Shown here: piece by piece, positions 1 through 11,571 of the stretch | Layout: each line of letters starts with the position of its first letter | Numbering within the stretch: the stretch's first letter is position 1 | Assembly (NCBI GenBank): GCA_040954595.2 | Contig: CM082589.2 | Location: 7,750,001 to 7,814,000, forward strand | Length of the DNA stretch: 64,000 nt | Reading direction: 5' to 3' | Source: Balanoglossus misakiensis | Taxonomy: Eukaryota > Hemichordata | Position numbers and translations under genes: made by a program | Notes under the pieces: generated by a model | The model's database searches: none | Told to the model about the DNA's origin: nothing | Seen by the model: the letters and a program-made list of their open reading frames with translations, nothing else

Positions 1-777
1 ATGAAGAAGAAGACAAAAAGTGACAAGACGGGCATCGCGTGTGGCAATGTGACAAATATTTCCACAGAGCAGTTCCAAAATAAAACGTTCGTTAATTCAA
101 CTGTATTTTTATTTTATTTATTTGGTTTAAATACAAGCGACTGTGGCACATTATGCTGCCGCATGCTGGTTCAGGGGCCCGTTTTAGCAGTGCTATAATG
201 AGTATTTTAGCATCGCTGGATTGAGCTCTCGTCCAATCATAATTATGGCAATTTGCGAAAATTACGGACCGAAAACCTAAACGGCCGCGGGTCGAAACAT
301 CCAGTCATGGGTGGAAGAATTTCGGGCAAATTTCCCAGCAAATGTCAATAAGAAACCCAGCCACACTAAGTTTTTAAAAAAATGGTGTAAGAAGGAAAAT
401 GCACAACAAGTTACTTTCTGGAACACAATTTTCATTTTCATGGCGCCCTTTGGATCATCATTATGCATATTCCAAAACGTAGGTGGCCATCATTTTTTTT
501 GTGATCGTTGTGCATGATCTAATAGATCTATTTATAAAGCGTTTTTGACGTCTCGTCGGCAATCATCTCCTTCACGTCGTTTGTTTCACTATACCCTGCA
601 TGTCACATCACCATTATTGTTTTCTTCTCTTTTTTTGAAACCGCCGGGTTACGAGAATAGCTGTAATCCTGGTACTAAGGGTTTGATAAGAAGGGCAAAG
701 GTCGTCTTAATGCCCTCACACAACGAAAAGGTACATATGTCGGGTCAACCCAAGTCAAGTCAACTCGTGTTCTTTGT
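1..777. other. Upstream flank of the sulfotransferase gene, no gene seen
   Basis: Only short chance reading frames are present on both strands and none resembles a protein or has convincing splice sites. The 5' UTR and promoter of the sulfotransferase gene presumably lie in the right part, but I see no clear TATA box or CpG-rich core that fixes the start of transcription. Confidence 0.5.
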
Positions 778-3700
778 ATGTCTGCAAACATGGCCGATGC
801 TTTTCAGCTTAATGCAGACTATTACCGCGTACCTGGTGAATACACATACGATGGTGTATATTATTGCCATTATGTCAGAAAGGACATTCTTGAAAATCCA
901 GAACTTGTGCAAGTCAAGCCAGATGATTGCTTTGTGGTTTCGTATCCTAAATCAGGTAAGTTTTAATGAAATGACCTTGAGAATTATGAACTAGGTCAAA
1001 GAGTCATTTCGAACGGCACCTCGGGTTCTAAGTTATCGTGTGTTTTCTACTCATGGCCGTAGAACTCATAGGGATATATCGAGCAACATGGTTGGGTCAC
1101 AACTTTGCAAAACTGTACCAACGGGGCCAAAATTGAAAGCAACCCTGAAAAGGAACAGAGCACAACAGAGCCAGACACGTCAAAGTTTCGGTCAAAACGA
1201 ACGAGAACATGCTGACACTAAACATGAAATCTAGCAAGATATTCAACAACGAGGTACCTTCATGAAAAAACTGACCTTTGACCAGTGGGTAATTTAGACA
1301 TCATGTCTGATTATTATCGCTGCCCTTTTTCCATTAATTATGTTTGATAACAGACAGTGCTTATATTAATGTACATGTGTATATGTAGTGAATGAACGTT
1401 TAACTATACACAACTTCAATCCCACTTGTATGATATCAGAGTAAAAACTGGCCCAAAATGAATAAATGGTAGAGAACGATTATTCATTTTGGCGAGTTTT
1501 TTAACTTTTGTGAAACGTGAATCTTTTATAGAAATCATCAAAAAGCATTCATTTGCAGTTTAAGGAAAGTGACTTGAGAGTAATATTTTCTTTTTGTCTT
1601 GTTTCACGAAACACAGGAACAACATGGACACTGGAATTGACACAGTTGATTATGAATCAAGGGGACACTTCTTTCTCAGAGGCTTGCCACCATTTTGACC
1701 GGATACCCTTCATTGAATACAAAAACCCAATTAACCCTCAGTACGTGACTCAGTTACATTCAAATATTAGCCAAACTATACCAGTCAGTAATTGGAGCAT
1801 GTAAAGACCACACGTTCTTTGCTTTCCCCATTCGCCATTGAAAAATCCACAAGAATTTGCCTAGAGCAGTGCAGCGAATATCTGCCGGGAAGAATGACTC
1901 CAACTGCCCTCAGTGGCCACTTCTATATAGCGGCCACTTTGTTACAGTCCATGTACATTAATAGACCAGTCTGTTAGAGGCCATCTGTCTATAAAGGCCT
2001 GTTTAGGAAAGTCCCTTGACTGGCCACTATAGACAGGTTTGACTGTAATTACTGATACGTCAAAAGGCACCATCATTATCGTCTCTTGCTCCTCAGTGCA
2101 TAAAGTTTGCAAAACACTCTATGCTACATAGAGAAAAAATGGAACCGGTACGGTTTGCCAAGGTTCTGTAGACAAACACAAAATGCCATTTTGGGTAGAC
2201 ATTGGCGTCCACCGTCCTATACCGGTCACCCACAATTCGTTAGGAGATCAAAATGTAGAGCCCCTTTTTACGAATGACAACAAAATAGACAGTAAATAAT
2301 GCACATTGTAACCTTTATCTCTACGTGAACGGGTCTGTCTGTAGCACGACTGATTTTTTTACATGATAAACTTTCCTGGTGTGCATATTTTTGTCCAAAC
2401 TAAATGGAAAACGCTTGTCTTATATGCACGGGTCGTGACCTTTGCAGGCGAAGATGAGATGTAATATGCACGAGTCGACGAGTCAAACTTCTGACGGGTA
2501 ACTCTTTATTCTCACGTTTTATGCGAAAATTAACAGATGGGAAGGCTTGAAAATGATGGAAAATATGAAATCACCGCGTCTTCTGAAAAGTCATCTGCCA
2601 GTCCATCACTTCCCGGTCGAAGCTCTTAAAATGGGATGCAAGGTAATGTTTGTAGTACATTCAAACGGGTGGCACGCACGCATGCGTCGTTTGACTTAAT
2701 TCAAACACCACTTGACTGTTGTATTAATGGCGTTTTCAGTGATAAAAATCACATCTTCTCTTATCTTTGAATTTTCAGATCATATTTGTCGCTAGGAACC
2801 CAAAAGATACTGCCGTTTCTTATTATCATTTTTATAAGGCATTGAAGGACAGTTTTGGTGACTTTGAGGGAAGATTTTCTGACTTTCTGAAACTGTTCAT
2901 GAACAATAAAGGTGGGTATCACTTGCCATGTGCTTGTCTCAGCACACGTTTGTGTATCTTTGACGACGTATTGTGGATCCCCCTTTACCTTTGGGTCACA
3001 CCAATTCTAATTTTGGTAAAATATATATGCGTTTTCATTCAATGATAATCGCGGTTTTCATTATTCATACAGTTGTAGATGGTGACTGGTTTGATCACAC
3101 ACTTGGTTGGTGGAAGTATGCACAAGATAATGATATTTTGTTTCTGAAATACGAAGATATGACAAAGGTAAAGTGAAGCTGTTTACAACATAAAATGCTA
3201 CTATCTGAAAGGAACTATACTACATGTATATGACGTCAAGATTGATGCCCGAACAGATATACCCATGTTTTAGACGATAATTTCTCCCCATCGTGTACAT
3301 ACTTTAATTCGTGACAGCGCCCAAGGGAAGCGACTATGAAGATTGCGAAGTATTTGAACTTTGACCTCAGTGACGACACCATCGATAAGATCACCGACTA
3401 TTGCTCATTTGGCAACATGAAGACAAACAAGGCTGTAAATTATGAAGCGATCAAAGGTCAGCAGGTCATCAGAAAAGGTATGAGTAAGCAGAGGTCTACA
3501 TATCTTTCTTTTATGCATTTGACTGAATTATTTTTTTTTGTTTTATATACTTTAATTCTGTGGGGGTTTTTTTGTCTTCTTAACTGGCCATTTAAATAAC
3601 AATATTTGTTCATGGATTTTATTTTGCAACGTGGTTACAATTATTTAACCAGAAAGCCGAAAACAACTTTCAATTGTTTTCTCTGTATTTGATTTACTAG

Positions 3701-3807
3701 GAGGATCCGGTGGCTGGAAGAACCATTTCACAGTATTTGAAAATGAAGCCTTTGAGAAAATATACAACGAACGAATGAAAGGGTCTGGGTTATCTTTTGA
3801 ATGGTAA
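778..3807 (+). CDS. Cytosolic sulfotransferase (SULT family), 7 exons, complete
   Basis: Transfers sulfonate from PAPS to hydroxyl or amine groups of small molecules in the cytosol. Exons are 778-955, 1617-1740, 2537-2642, 2779-2911, 3073-3167, 3318-3477 and 3701-3807; all joins keep phase and give 300 residues, the usual SULT length. Visible motifs are the 5'-phosphosulfate loop YPKSGTTW (residues 56-63), the likely catalytic His120 in LLKSHLP, the 3'-phosphate site with Arg142 and Ser150 in ARNPKDTAVSYY, the C-terminal RKGGSGGWKN (264-273) that contacts PAPS, and the KxxxTVxxxE dimer motif (272-281). The ATG at 790 (AACATGG) has a better start context than the one at 778, so the protein may begin four residues later. 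The subfamily and substrate cannot be told from sequence alone. All key residues are intact, so the gene should be active. Confidence 0.96.
1315..1501. repeat. MITE-A, truncated copy (intron 1 of the sulfotransferase)
   Basis: It matches the inner part of the foldback element seen whole at 18654-19008 and 54588-54944, including the CTGCCCTTTTTCCATTAATT stretch and the central segment around GGCGAGTTTT. Both outer ends and their TTAAAGGGAC termini are missing, so this is an old, decayed copy. Confidence 0.75.
1911..2048. repeat. MITE-G copy (intron 2 of the sulfotransferase)
   Basis: A ~140-bp element rich in the words GGCCACT and TATAGACAGG, ending in CACTATAGACAGGTTTGACTGTA. A copy in the opposite orientation lies at 49953-50120 in the tektin-2 gene. 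The two share the order TATAAAGGCC, AAAGTCCCTTGACTGGCCAC and ACAGGTTTGACT, so this is an interspersed element rather than chance similarity. Confidence 0.75.
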
Positions 3808-3948
3808 CAAGGAAACTGGTCTAAAATTAATTATAAGTGCAGTGATATTGAAACACGAAATCAACCAAGAGGCGAATGTATTGTTCGCATTGGATATGCA
3901 TGCTTATTTGATTATGAAATGTAATATCCAAACTTTCATTGTGCACTG

Positions 3949-3954
3949 AATAAA
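3949..3954 (+). terminator. Polyadenylation signal of the sulfotransferase gene
   Basis: A canonical AATAAA 142 nt after the stop codon, followed by a GT-rich stretch (TTTGTTGTTGT near 3984). It is the first good signal downstream and gives a short 3' UTR. Confidence 0.7.
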
Positions 3955-6206
3955 GCGGCGGTGTTTACAATACTTCGAACCCCTTTGTTGTTGTAATTCC
4001 ATTTTTTCAGCGCGACCTTAATTTTTTTGTCGGTGACAGAAAGATTAGTCTGGACAGTAATAAATGTCTCTCTCGGTCCAACCTATCCTAGATAATCCCT
4101 GAAATTTATAAATTAGCGTTACCATGAGAGTGGGTGATTTTACAATGTGTCGATGTCCGCAGTGTTAAGGTCAGCGTCACGGTGATTGTGTCAAGTCAAC
4201 TCAGTGTGCAGCGGCCGTAGTACATCATACATGAACGGTAAAACAATCGTATGTAGCTAGCGAGGTTGTTCAGAAATATTTCAGAAATTTGCACTTCCTT
4301 TCATCTACTAGTACATTTTCGGCGGAAAAGATAAGTCCTCTGATGGAAAATGTGAAATGTGCATTGCTGTACAAAAGTCGGCTGTATGGAGCTTAGATAA
4401 GCTTAGAATCGGCAGACGTACACGCGTAGAACGCATTGCCTAGCCTGGTAGAACTATGACATACACTTTGAAATACTTTGACTTTCAGAATTTTGAACTT
4501 CGTTTCATCTCCTTTTCGGGGAAGAAAAGACGAATCATTTAAAGAACTGTGTGAAATGTGCTTTGGTTTTCAAAAAATCGGCAGTGCGTGTCACTAGCCG
4601 ATCCGACACTCACTGGCTATTGACAGGCGCCTGTCATTAGACACTCCCATAAAAAAGACATGCTGAGAAATGCTAGACCTGCTAAAACTGTCTACAAATT
4701 GAAAAGAGAGAGAGAAGTTTGGTAAATAGTTTTCTAATATCGTCATTTCATAATATCAAATGTTATAAATATCGACCATCATGCATCGCTGGGAGGATCG
4801 GGAGGGCGCCGTTGGAATACCAATGAGCTGTACACATATACATTTCACTCAACGGGCCCTAATGTGTTCAGATTGCGACGCATTAACACATGGCTGTTGG
4901 CTGTATGATAAACTTTCCCCTTCTGAAGCGGCAATTTGGCATTTCCTTGCTAGTAGTACCCAAGACATTCTGGGCGAACATAAGTGCATATGCGTGTTTG
5001 TGAGAATCGAGACTGACCAGACAGTAACACACACGCTGGCGATGATGCTGAAAGACTCCTACTGTGATCAGATTTTGACACATCGACATACCACTCTAAT
5101 AATGTACCGAACGTTCCCTTGTCAACAACCGATTTGACAAGTTGCGCGGTAACTGCCGTAAAAGTGTAGTCAAGATATTCAGAGCGACCTGACAATTAGC
5201 ATGTGAAGTAGACTCGACTAGTTTTAGCGCCCCCATTCCTAATCTACAACAGGCATGTTGCGCAAATTTAAAATAATTTCGATACAATTGCCGGGGCTTC
5301 TTTACAAGTAGCACTACAAGTCTGACGTTTCTTCATCTTCGCTGATATTGCTGGTATGTTTATTGTTTATCATGAATATGTCTGTTTTGCTTGTGCTTGT
5401 TTGTGTTTTGTGTGTTGTCGTTGGACGTTTTCTTAGTAATTTTAGTCTGGATAGATTTGATATAACTTTTATTAGCCCGACTTCATAAACATACATCTGC
5501 TTACATTAGCTTTACAGTTTTTAAATGTATGGCATCCCTTCAAATTGAAACTCTATTCTTACTGTGCTTAAATTCATAAGGATTTTTACCGTTTGTATGA
5601 TAGAAAATAAACATTAGCCAAGGGAGTGCGAAAGTACCAGTCTATATTTGTTGCTGTGATATATATTTAATTTCCAGCATTTTAGTTCATATAGTCACCA
5701 TCCAGTTATTGATATTAACTCTCCAACGTCCATCTTGTGTAGAGGTTCAATCTCAGACCACCACAAGCCTGCTACGCAACAATCTGATTAAAATCAGATG
5801 TAGGGAACGGCGACGTGGCAACGCAAGTATCGTAGTTACTAATAAGATGTATTGGTTTTATTTCAAACTTAATATGAAACGATACGGGCAAAGAGGGATT
5901 ATATTTTAACTTTGTGTTATCTGTTAAGTGTTTGTATTGCTGTGAAATGTTTTCGTTTACTTCCTCTGTCATTTTTGTAATGGTCAATTAAATGTCAATT
6001 TTTCATCGACATAACTAAGGTACCGCATTCTCCCACGCACCATCCAATTATTGCCATGGTTTTTGTTTAATGTTTAAAGTCACATTAGTGATGTGAATTA
6101 GTAATGAGGTGATTGGTACTGGGTAACAGTTGCACCCAGATTCATGTACTATGCATATCAACTCTGCTCTCCATCGTGTCATTGCAGTTCACACAGGCGT
6201 TGAAGA
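3955..6206. other. Intergenic region between the sulfotransferase and the orphan gene
   Basis: No coding exon is supported. Two related ~100-bp blocks near 4290-4390 and 4490-4590 share TTGNACTTCNTTTCATCT, a run of AAAAGA and TGTGAAATGTGC, so they look like a diverged local duplication. The rest is AT-rich with only short frames that contradict each other on the two strands. The promoter and any 5' UTR exon of the gene starting at 6207 should lie at the right end. Confidence 0.5.
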
Positions 6207-8047
6207 ATGAGTACTGGTGATCGTACAAAAATAAAACGCGAGGAGAAATGTAGGCACCCGGATGGCATAACGGTGGCCTACATAAATGATGTGATAGATG
6301 ACATTCAACAAATGGAAAGGAAAATATCTTACATGGAACTGGAATGTTTTCGATATTGCCAGCACTTACTAGAGAGGAAACCTCAACATGTAAGTCTATT
6401 CGCCTCTGAATATTCCATCCCGTGGTGTCTTTGGTATTGCTCAATTTATGGTCTGATTTTGACATTGGCATCCTTTCGGCCAGAGATGAAAAACAATGTT
6501 GTGTCATGTCGCGCGTTTATTTGCCTATGATTTTTTGTATATTATGTAATTACATTGAATATGGACAAATTGTTTCTTTTTGGTAGATTTGGAAGAATGC
6601 TGCATTTCACATTCGCTTGAGGCGCATGAACGTGACAATAACCGCAGGAGATGGCAGACACAGATTCGATATCAACTTGCGCGGGAATTCTACATCGCCC
6701 GAAAGTAAATATAACCATTAATAAAAAAATTGTGTTGTTAGCATTTCAAGAGAGGGTGGGGGAGAGAGGGAGTTAAAGACAAACAGACAGACAGTCAGAT
6801 TCAGCACCGATATGGACAAAAAATCGGCTATATTGCATTGATCGCCCCTCTCTTTATTTCGCACGCTTGCCACCGTGACGAATGCGAAATTACGGATTCT
6901 GTCAGTTCCATAGTTAAACGAACGTATCTAGTTAATACGATTTGCATCTTTTTAGAGTGATGTGTTGACACTTAGTAATTTCGGTTGAACGTTGATCTTC
7001 GATCATTATGATCAGGCACCACAATTCATCACTGTGAAACTGATATAATTCAGATTACCAGGCGTTTTGCAGGGAAACGCTTTTTGAAGGTTGTCATTTG
7101 TATTCTGGATTTCACAGTTGAAAAGTAAATTATTCCAAAATTTTAGTCTTTTTCCTATCTAATTTAATCACAGGCCCGGGAGGGATGAGGTGTCTGCCAA
7201 CGTTCGCAATAGAACACATAATTCATTTTCGCATTTGTAGTTGAAAGCAGTAAAAATAAAGCTAAAACTAACCTCATTTATATAACGATTGCTCTTTTGT
7301 CAGATTCTATTTCGATCCGATGCGACCCCGAAGTTAATTTCGAGTCAGTTGGTAGAGCAAAGCAGATATTTAAATTCAAGTATGGTTGGACAGAGGGGAC
7401 CACACCTGCTTAGATTGCTGCTACACAATTCTGAAAAACGAAATGACGACGGTATGTCATCTTACATGTTTTGTGGCAATTTGTTACACAGTTTACGACT
7501 CTTAGTAGAGAGTATATTTGGTTACATCGAATCCAGACAAGGGGCTAGGAGGGGAAAGGGAGTGAATGAGAATAGGGAAAAGAGACAGGATAGAGAAGAG
7601 GGGGAGAGAGAGAGAGAGAGAATGGGGGGGGGGGCTGGGAAAGAAACAGAGAGAGTTTATTTTGTCCTACCTGCTTATCTGATACAAGGGTTATATTTGT
7701 TCATTCTTTTGTAAAAACAAATAATGGCCTGGTTTTGATGAAAACGTATGTTTGTCATATCTGTCAAAATTCATTTTGTATGCAATCAACAATACCCATG
7801 CAACTTTACTGATTTTCCATGAACAGACACTTCAAAATGCAGAATTTAACATAATCTGTAAAAACGGCAAACTGTTAAGCTGACGGCCGGGAAGGGTGAA
7901 AACAAGTTCGAATTTGCCTCGGTTTCAAAGAAAACGCCGCTATCCACGATATCCAGAGAAGTTTGCCGGGTCGAGTATGTACCAACTTTACCAGATACGA
8001 GCGAAGGTAAGTTCTCTCTGTGATCGAGTTATTACACTTGTCAAGTT

Positions 8048-8131
<84 letters not shown>

Positions 8132-8252
8132 NNNNNNNNNNNNNNNNNNNNNNNNNNNNNNNNNNNNNNNNNNNNNNNNNNNNNNNNNNNNNNNNNNNNN
8201 NNNNNNNNNNNNNNNNNNNNNNNNNNNNNNNCTTGAAAATCAAAAAAAATCT

Positions 8253-8283
<31 letters not shown>

Positions 8284-9218
8284 ATATAAATATCTCTCTC
8301 TATATATATGTATAAATAACTCATTCAATGTCCAATTTTCCCTATAGTGATAGTAGGAAACAAGAAACCGGCGCATTATTATGAATACAAATTCATATCG
8401 AAGAAACACATCGACGACCTCGTTCAGGAGTATTCCCGTCGACAAACAATCAGCGAAGACGACAAAACATTGTTGCTATACGTCAAGGAACTAATTGAAA
8501 ATGAAAAGAAGAAGAGATTTAAGAAGGTAATTTCTGGATTTCGACGGAATAATTCAGTATTTGCAATATCATTAATACACATTCAAGCTTATGTTTTGAT
8601 TAATATGAACGAGAATTTTCGTTTCCACACACAGATAAAAGCTAAACAACTATCAAAAAATCTTCGCTCAATTTTATGTTTCGAGTAAATTATTACCATA
8701 CTAAACTTTAGATAATCAGCTTGATTTCTAGTTATTAAAGGTATGCTTGGGGTTTCCATATTGTGTCTGAATATATATGACTTACAAATTCTAAATTTTC
8801 TCTTTGCTTTACAGACAGGCGCATTCAAGAACATTCACGTGGCCGTTATTTGCAGTAAATTTGACGTCGTTTTGAAAGCTGGAGCTGGAGATAACAAGTA
8901 TGAAGTAAAGATAGGACCGGACTGTGAACCCAGGTATTCATGCCTGGCCTTAACAAAGTGGAACCGCACCAGGAAATATGCAAACCAAACAGGGGGTGCG
9001 ATAGGTCAAATTCTTAAACATAAAACTGGTTTGGAAAATAGGGCTGTGCCCAAAATCTCGCGCAGATTAAGATTGGAAATTGTAATTGTAGTTCACTCAT
9101 ACTAGTAGATAATGAACATTATATTCATCACAGGTGTGTTGTATACGTGGAGGCTTACGCCATTAGCCAGAAAATTGCCATGTTTCCGAAAAGTGTTGGT
9201 TTGCTATGGAGTTGCTGA
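6207..9218 (+). CDS. Unrecognised protein of about 319 residues, 7 exons, with an apparent 1-base deletion
   Basis: I do not recognise this protein. Proposed exons are 6207-6389, 6587-6704, 7304-7451, 7880-8006, 8348-8526, 8815-8933 and 9134-9218. Phases agree throughout except in exon 3, which is 148 nt where 149 is needed; adding one base to the G run 7395-7398 removes a stop and joins FKFKYGWTEG to HTCLDCCYTILKNEM. The protein is hydrophilic and probably cytosolic, with no signal peptide or membrane segment. It has a helical N-terminal part (residues 25-55), a Cys cluster CLDCCY, a Lys/Glu-rich helical stretch in exon 5 (HYYEYKF then IENEKKKRFKK) and a more beta-like C-terminus (FDVVLKAGAG, CVVYVEAYA). 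The exon 4 acceptor (TGTTAAG) has a weak pyrimidine tract. The intron after exon 4 holds the assembly gap. The missing base is either an assembly error or a real disabling mutation. Confidence 0.7.
8046..8310. repeat. (CT)n microsatellite interrupted by the assembly gap
   Basis: Long CT runs stand on both sides of the Ns, ending in a TATA-rich tail near 8280-8310. They lie inside the intron between exons 4 and 5 of the orphan gene. All long frames through here read Ser-Leu or Arg-Glu repeats and are not genes. Confidence 0.95.
8132..8231. other. Assembly gap, 100 N
   Basis: Exactly 100 unknown bases, the conventional placeholder for a gap of unknown length, placed in a CT microsatellite that probably stopped assembly. 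The true length is unknown. Confidence 0.99.
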
Positions 9219-9989
9219 CGTTTTGGCTTGTCATAAGAGTAAATTTTCAAACAAACCTATGGCGCGTTATTATAGAAAGCCCAACAAGAAAAGGGGAGCG
9301 TGTTTTTTTTTTCGTCCCGCTCATTTGTCGCGTTTTGCGGTAGCTACAAGGATCGTACGTGCTGTTTGTGACCTTGTATTTTGTCAACAGTGCGACCCAG
9401 TGTCGGTGGTGAGATGTCCACATCGTAATCAATGAAAATGCCAATAATTGTAACGAACACTTGAACAGTACTCTCGTAATTGTACGTCATTTCTCCCCTT
9501 ACATCCCTATTCAACAAGGCTGAGAGCAGTGTCGCCTTATCATAACTTTGTTTGCATTTATTTCTATGTGGGTCGACGTCACTCAGTAACATTTTGCTAC
9601 ACCTGCAGAAATGTATATTTACTCTCTCTCTCTGCATTTCTTCTAATAGTATGTACATTGTATTATCGAACAGACTTTATCCCCAAGTCTCTACATACAA
9701 TCAACAGCATGACATACCTTTAGTCTGAAGCTTATATCGTGAAAATGAATAGTCATAATGCTGTGTCATTTAACCGAACGGTAGAAAAAAATCTTACTTT
9801 TCAAGATCTTTTCAATGTTTTTCAACATCGCTTGTATAAATATGAGTTACACATGTTTAAGAGAAGCGATAAGATATTGTTGAAATTGTGGTTTAACGTG
9901 ATGTTATAATTATACTTTAAAGCTCTTATGAGAACCGCTTGTATACAGCTGAATATGCCTCAAGTCTGTCTGTAAGTATGTAAATCTCA

Positions 9990-10012
9990 AAGAGAGAGGG
10001 GGGAGGGAGAGA

Positions 10013-10102
<90 letters not shown>
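9990..10102. repeat. (GA)n microsatellite
   Basis: About 85 bp of almost uninterrupted GA from 10015, preceded by an impure GA/G stretch. Both strands read as open (Ser-Leu repeats on the minus strand), which is an artefact of the repeat. Confidence 0.97.
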
Positions 10103-10106
<4 letters not shown>

Positions 10107-10370
10107 TACGGTAAGGTCTGTACATAAAAAGGTTTACCAACTATTTGGTATGCCAACTGTTTTGGCGTCTGGTTAATCACCTGTAAATCAAACAAAATTC
10201 CACAGGTATTTAACCATGAGGTTCCTCTTCAAGCCTTGTCGCTTCAAGCCTTGTCGCTTGTCGACGAGATTTTGTCATTTTTTGACAATTTTCATGAGCT
10301 ATAACCCTTGAAAAACGTCCAAAAATGACAAAATTACCGACGTTCGCAAAGTCGTGAAATTGTCAGGAGT

Positions 10371-10575
10371 GTGGGTATCATAGTCCCGCTACATAAGAAG
10401 GGTAGTTTTCATGACCGAAATAACTTTCGAGGCATAACTCTTCTGGACTCGATTGGTAAATTTTTCACTTTTATCTTCAACCAGAGATTGACTAAATAGG
10501 CCGAGATGATCGGTTGCATTACTGAGTGTCAGACTGGTTTTAGGTGTGGTTATATCACCATTGATAACATCTTTA
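10371..10575 (+). mobile_element. Reverse transcriptase fragment of a non-LTR retrotransposon (decayed)
   Basis: One frame reads GIIVPLHKKG, then NNFRGITLLDSIGKFFT, IFNQRL, and after a TAG stop at 10497-10499 continues as CQTGFRCGYITIDNIF. This is the fingers and early palm of LINE-type reverse transcriptases: the P-L-x-K-K-G and N-[NF]-R-G-I-[ST]-L-L blocks and the Q-[AT]-G-F-R-x-G block in the right order and spacing. The in-frame stop and the lack of the catalytic FADD block downstream show a dead 5'- and 3'-truncated copy. The clade was not determined. Confidence 0.85.
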
Positions 10576-11571
10576 TAGCACCATTGATTACAGTTTCCCT
10601 ATCCTATCGTCATGCTTTGCTCACGTAGGCCTACATCGTGGTTTTCCAGGTTTGCAATTATTAAAATGAACAGTCATTCCAGCCATGCCCCTGATAACTA
10701 AACCACACTAGGGTCCAGGGGTAGTCGGGCCGAAGATCGGAGTGCCTGTATGACACGGGGCAAACTGTTCATATTTATAATGTGGGGGTGAATTTATTGA
10801 GCGAAGCTCTTTATATCGGACTTCCGTGAAACCACGAACTGGTACAGAACAGTACTGCGAAGCGTGCGACTCGCAGTTTTCCAAAACAACACTGAACTCG
10901 AAAATTCCAGAATGTCAACTCCCAAAATAGTCCATCGGACGCGGGAAACCCATGAGCACCGATTGGCTCAAACCGTAAGATTTTGCTACATTTGACGTCA
11001 GTTTCACCGGTAATGCATAAATTAAAGCTCAACCAAATCCGGTTTTTACATCAAGCTCAAGCACTACAAACACGAAACAACATGTAAATCATCAAAGATA
11101 TTTCCTTTTCCCAAACTTTACGATATATTTCGCCACTTCGTCGGTCATTGCTGCAAAAATCAAGCTGTTTTGTTTATTATCCTAAGAGTTTAGCTGTTCC
11201 TACATAAAAACACAAACTGCATTTATTAAACCGCCAAAGAACCACATTTTAGTGAGTTCCCATGGCAGTTTGTGTGGCAAAAAAATCAAGTGAATATACC
11301 GTATTTGTTTTGATCACAGTCGCTTGGGAGTTGGGTCGTATACGCGGCGATCGGGGTTTTGATCGCGAAATTAGCAACAGAGCGATCAGCACGCCGCGGC
11401 ATGCGAACTTCCATGCAACCATGTCAACAAAAGCCTGAGCAGCGCAGCTAACGGCCGAAATACTTACAAAAAAATGTATTCACGCGTGATCTCGTAGAGG
11501 AGCACGAGAACGGAAAACGAGTGTTGTTTCTGAGGTCGCCGTGTGGGTAGCTGTTCGCATCTTCGCCGAAA

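Larger units (their letters stand above)
9219..11571. other. Intergenic region between the orphan gene and maelstrom
   Basis: It holds the (GA)n tract at 9990-10102 and the retrotransposon fragment at 10371-10575, listed separately. From about 11290 to 11571 the sequence becomes richer in CpG (around TATACGCGGCGATCGGGG and CACGCCGCGGC), which fits the maelstrom promoter and 5' UTR. No other gene is supported. Confidence 0.5.

Noticed and set aside
1553-1804. Start codon at 1553 opening a frame through sulfotransferase exon 2
   Set aside because: The frame before 1617 is intron; the acceptor ACACAG at 1616 and the phase from exon 1 place the real exon at 1617-1740.
7875-8445. Four long frames across the assembly gap on both strands
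   Set aside because: They read only CT/GA repeats and Ns; the real exons of this gene on each side use other frames.
8815-9105. Reading exon 6 of the orphan gene on to the TAG at 9103
   Set aside because: Possible, but the donor after CCCAG at 8933 and acceptor at 9133 join in phase to a more protein-like end (CVVYVEAYAISQKIAMF), so the spliced form was preferred.
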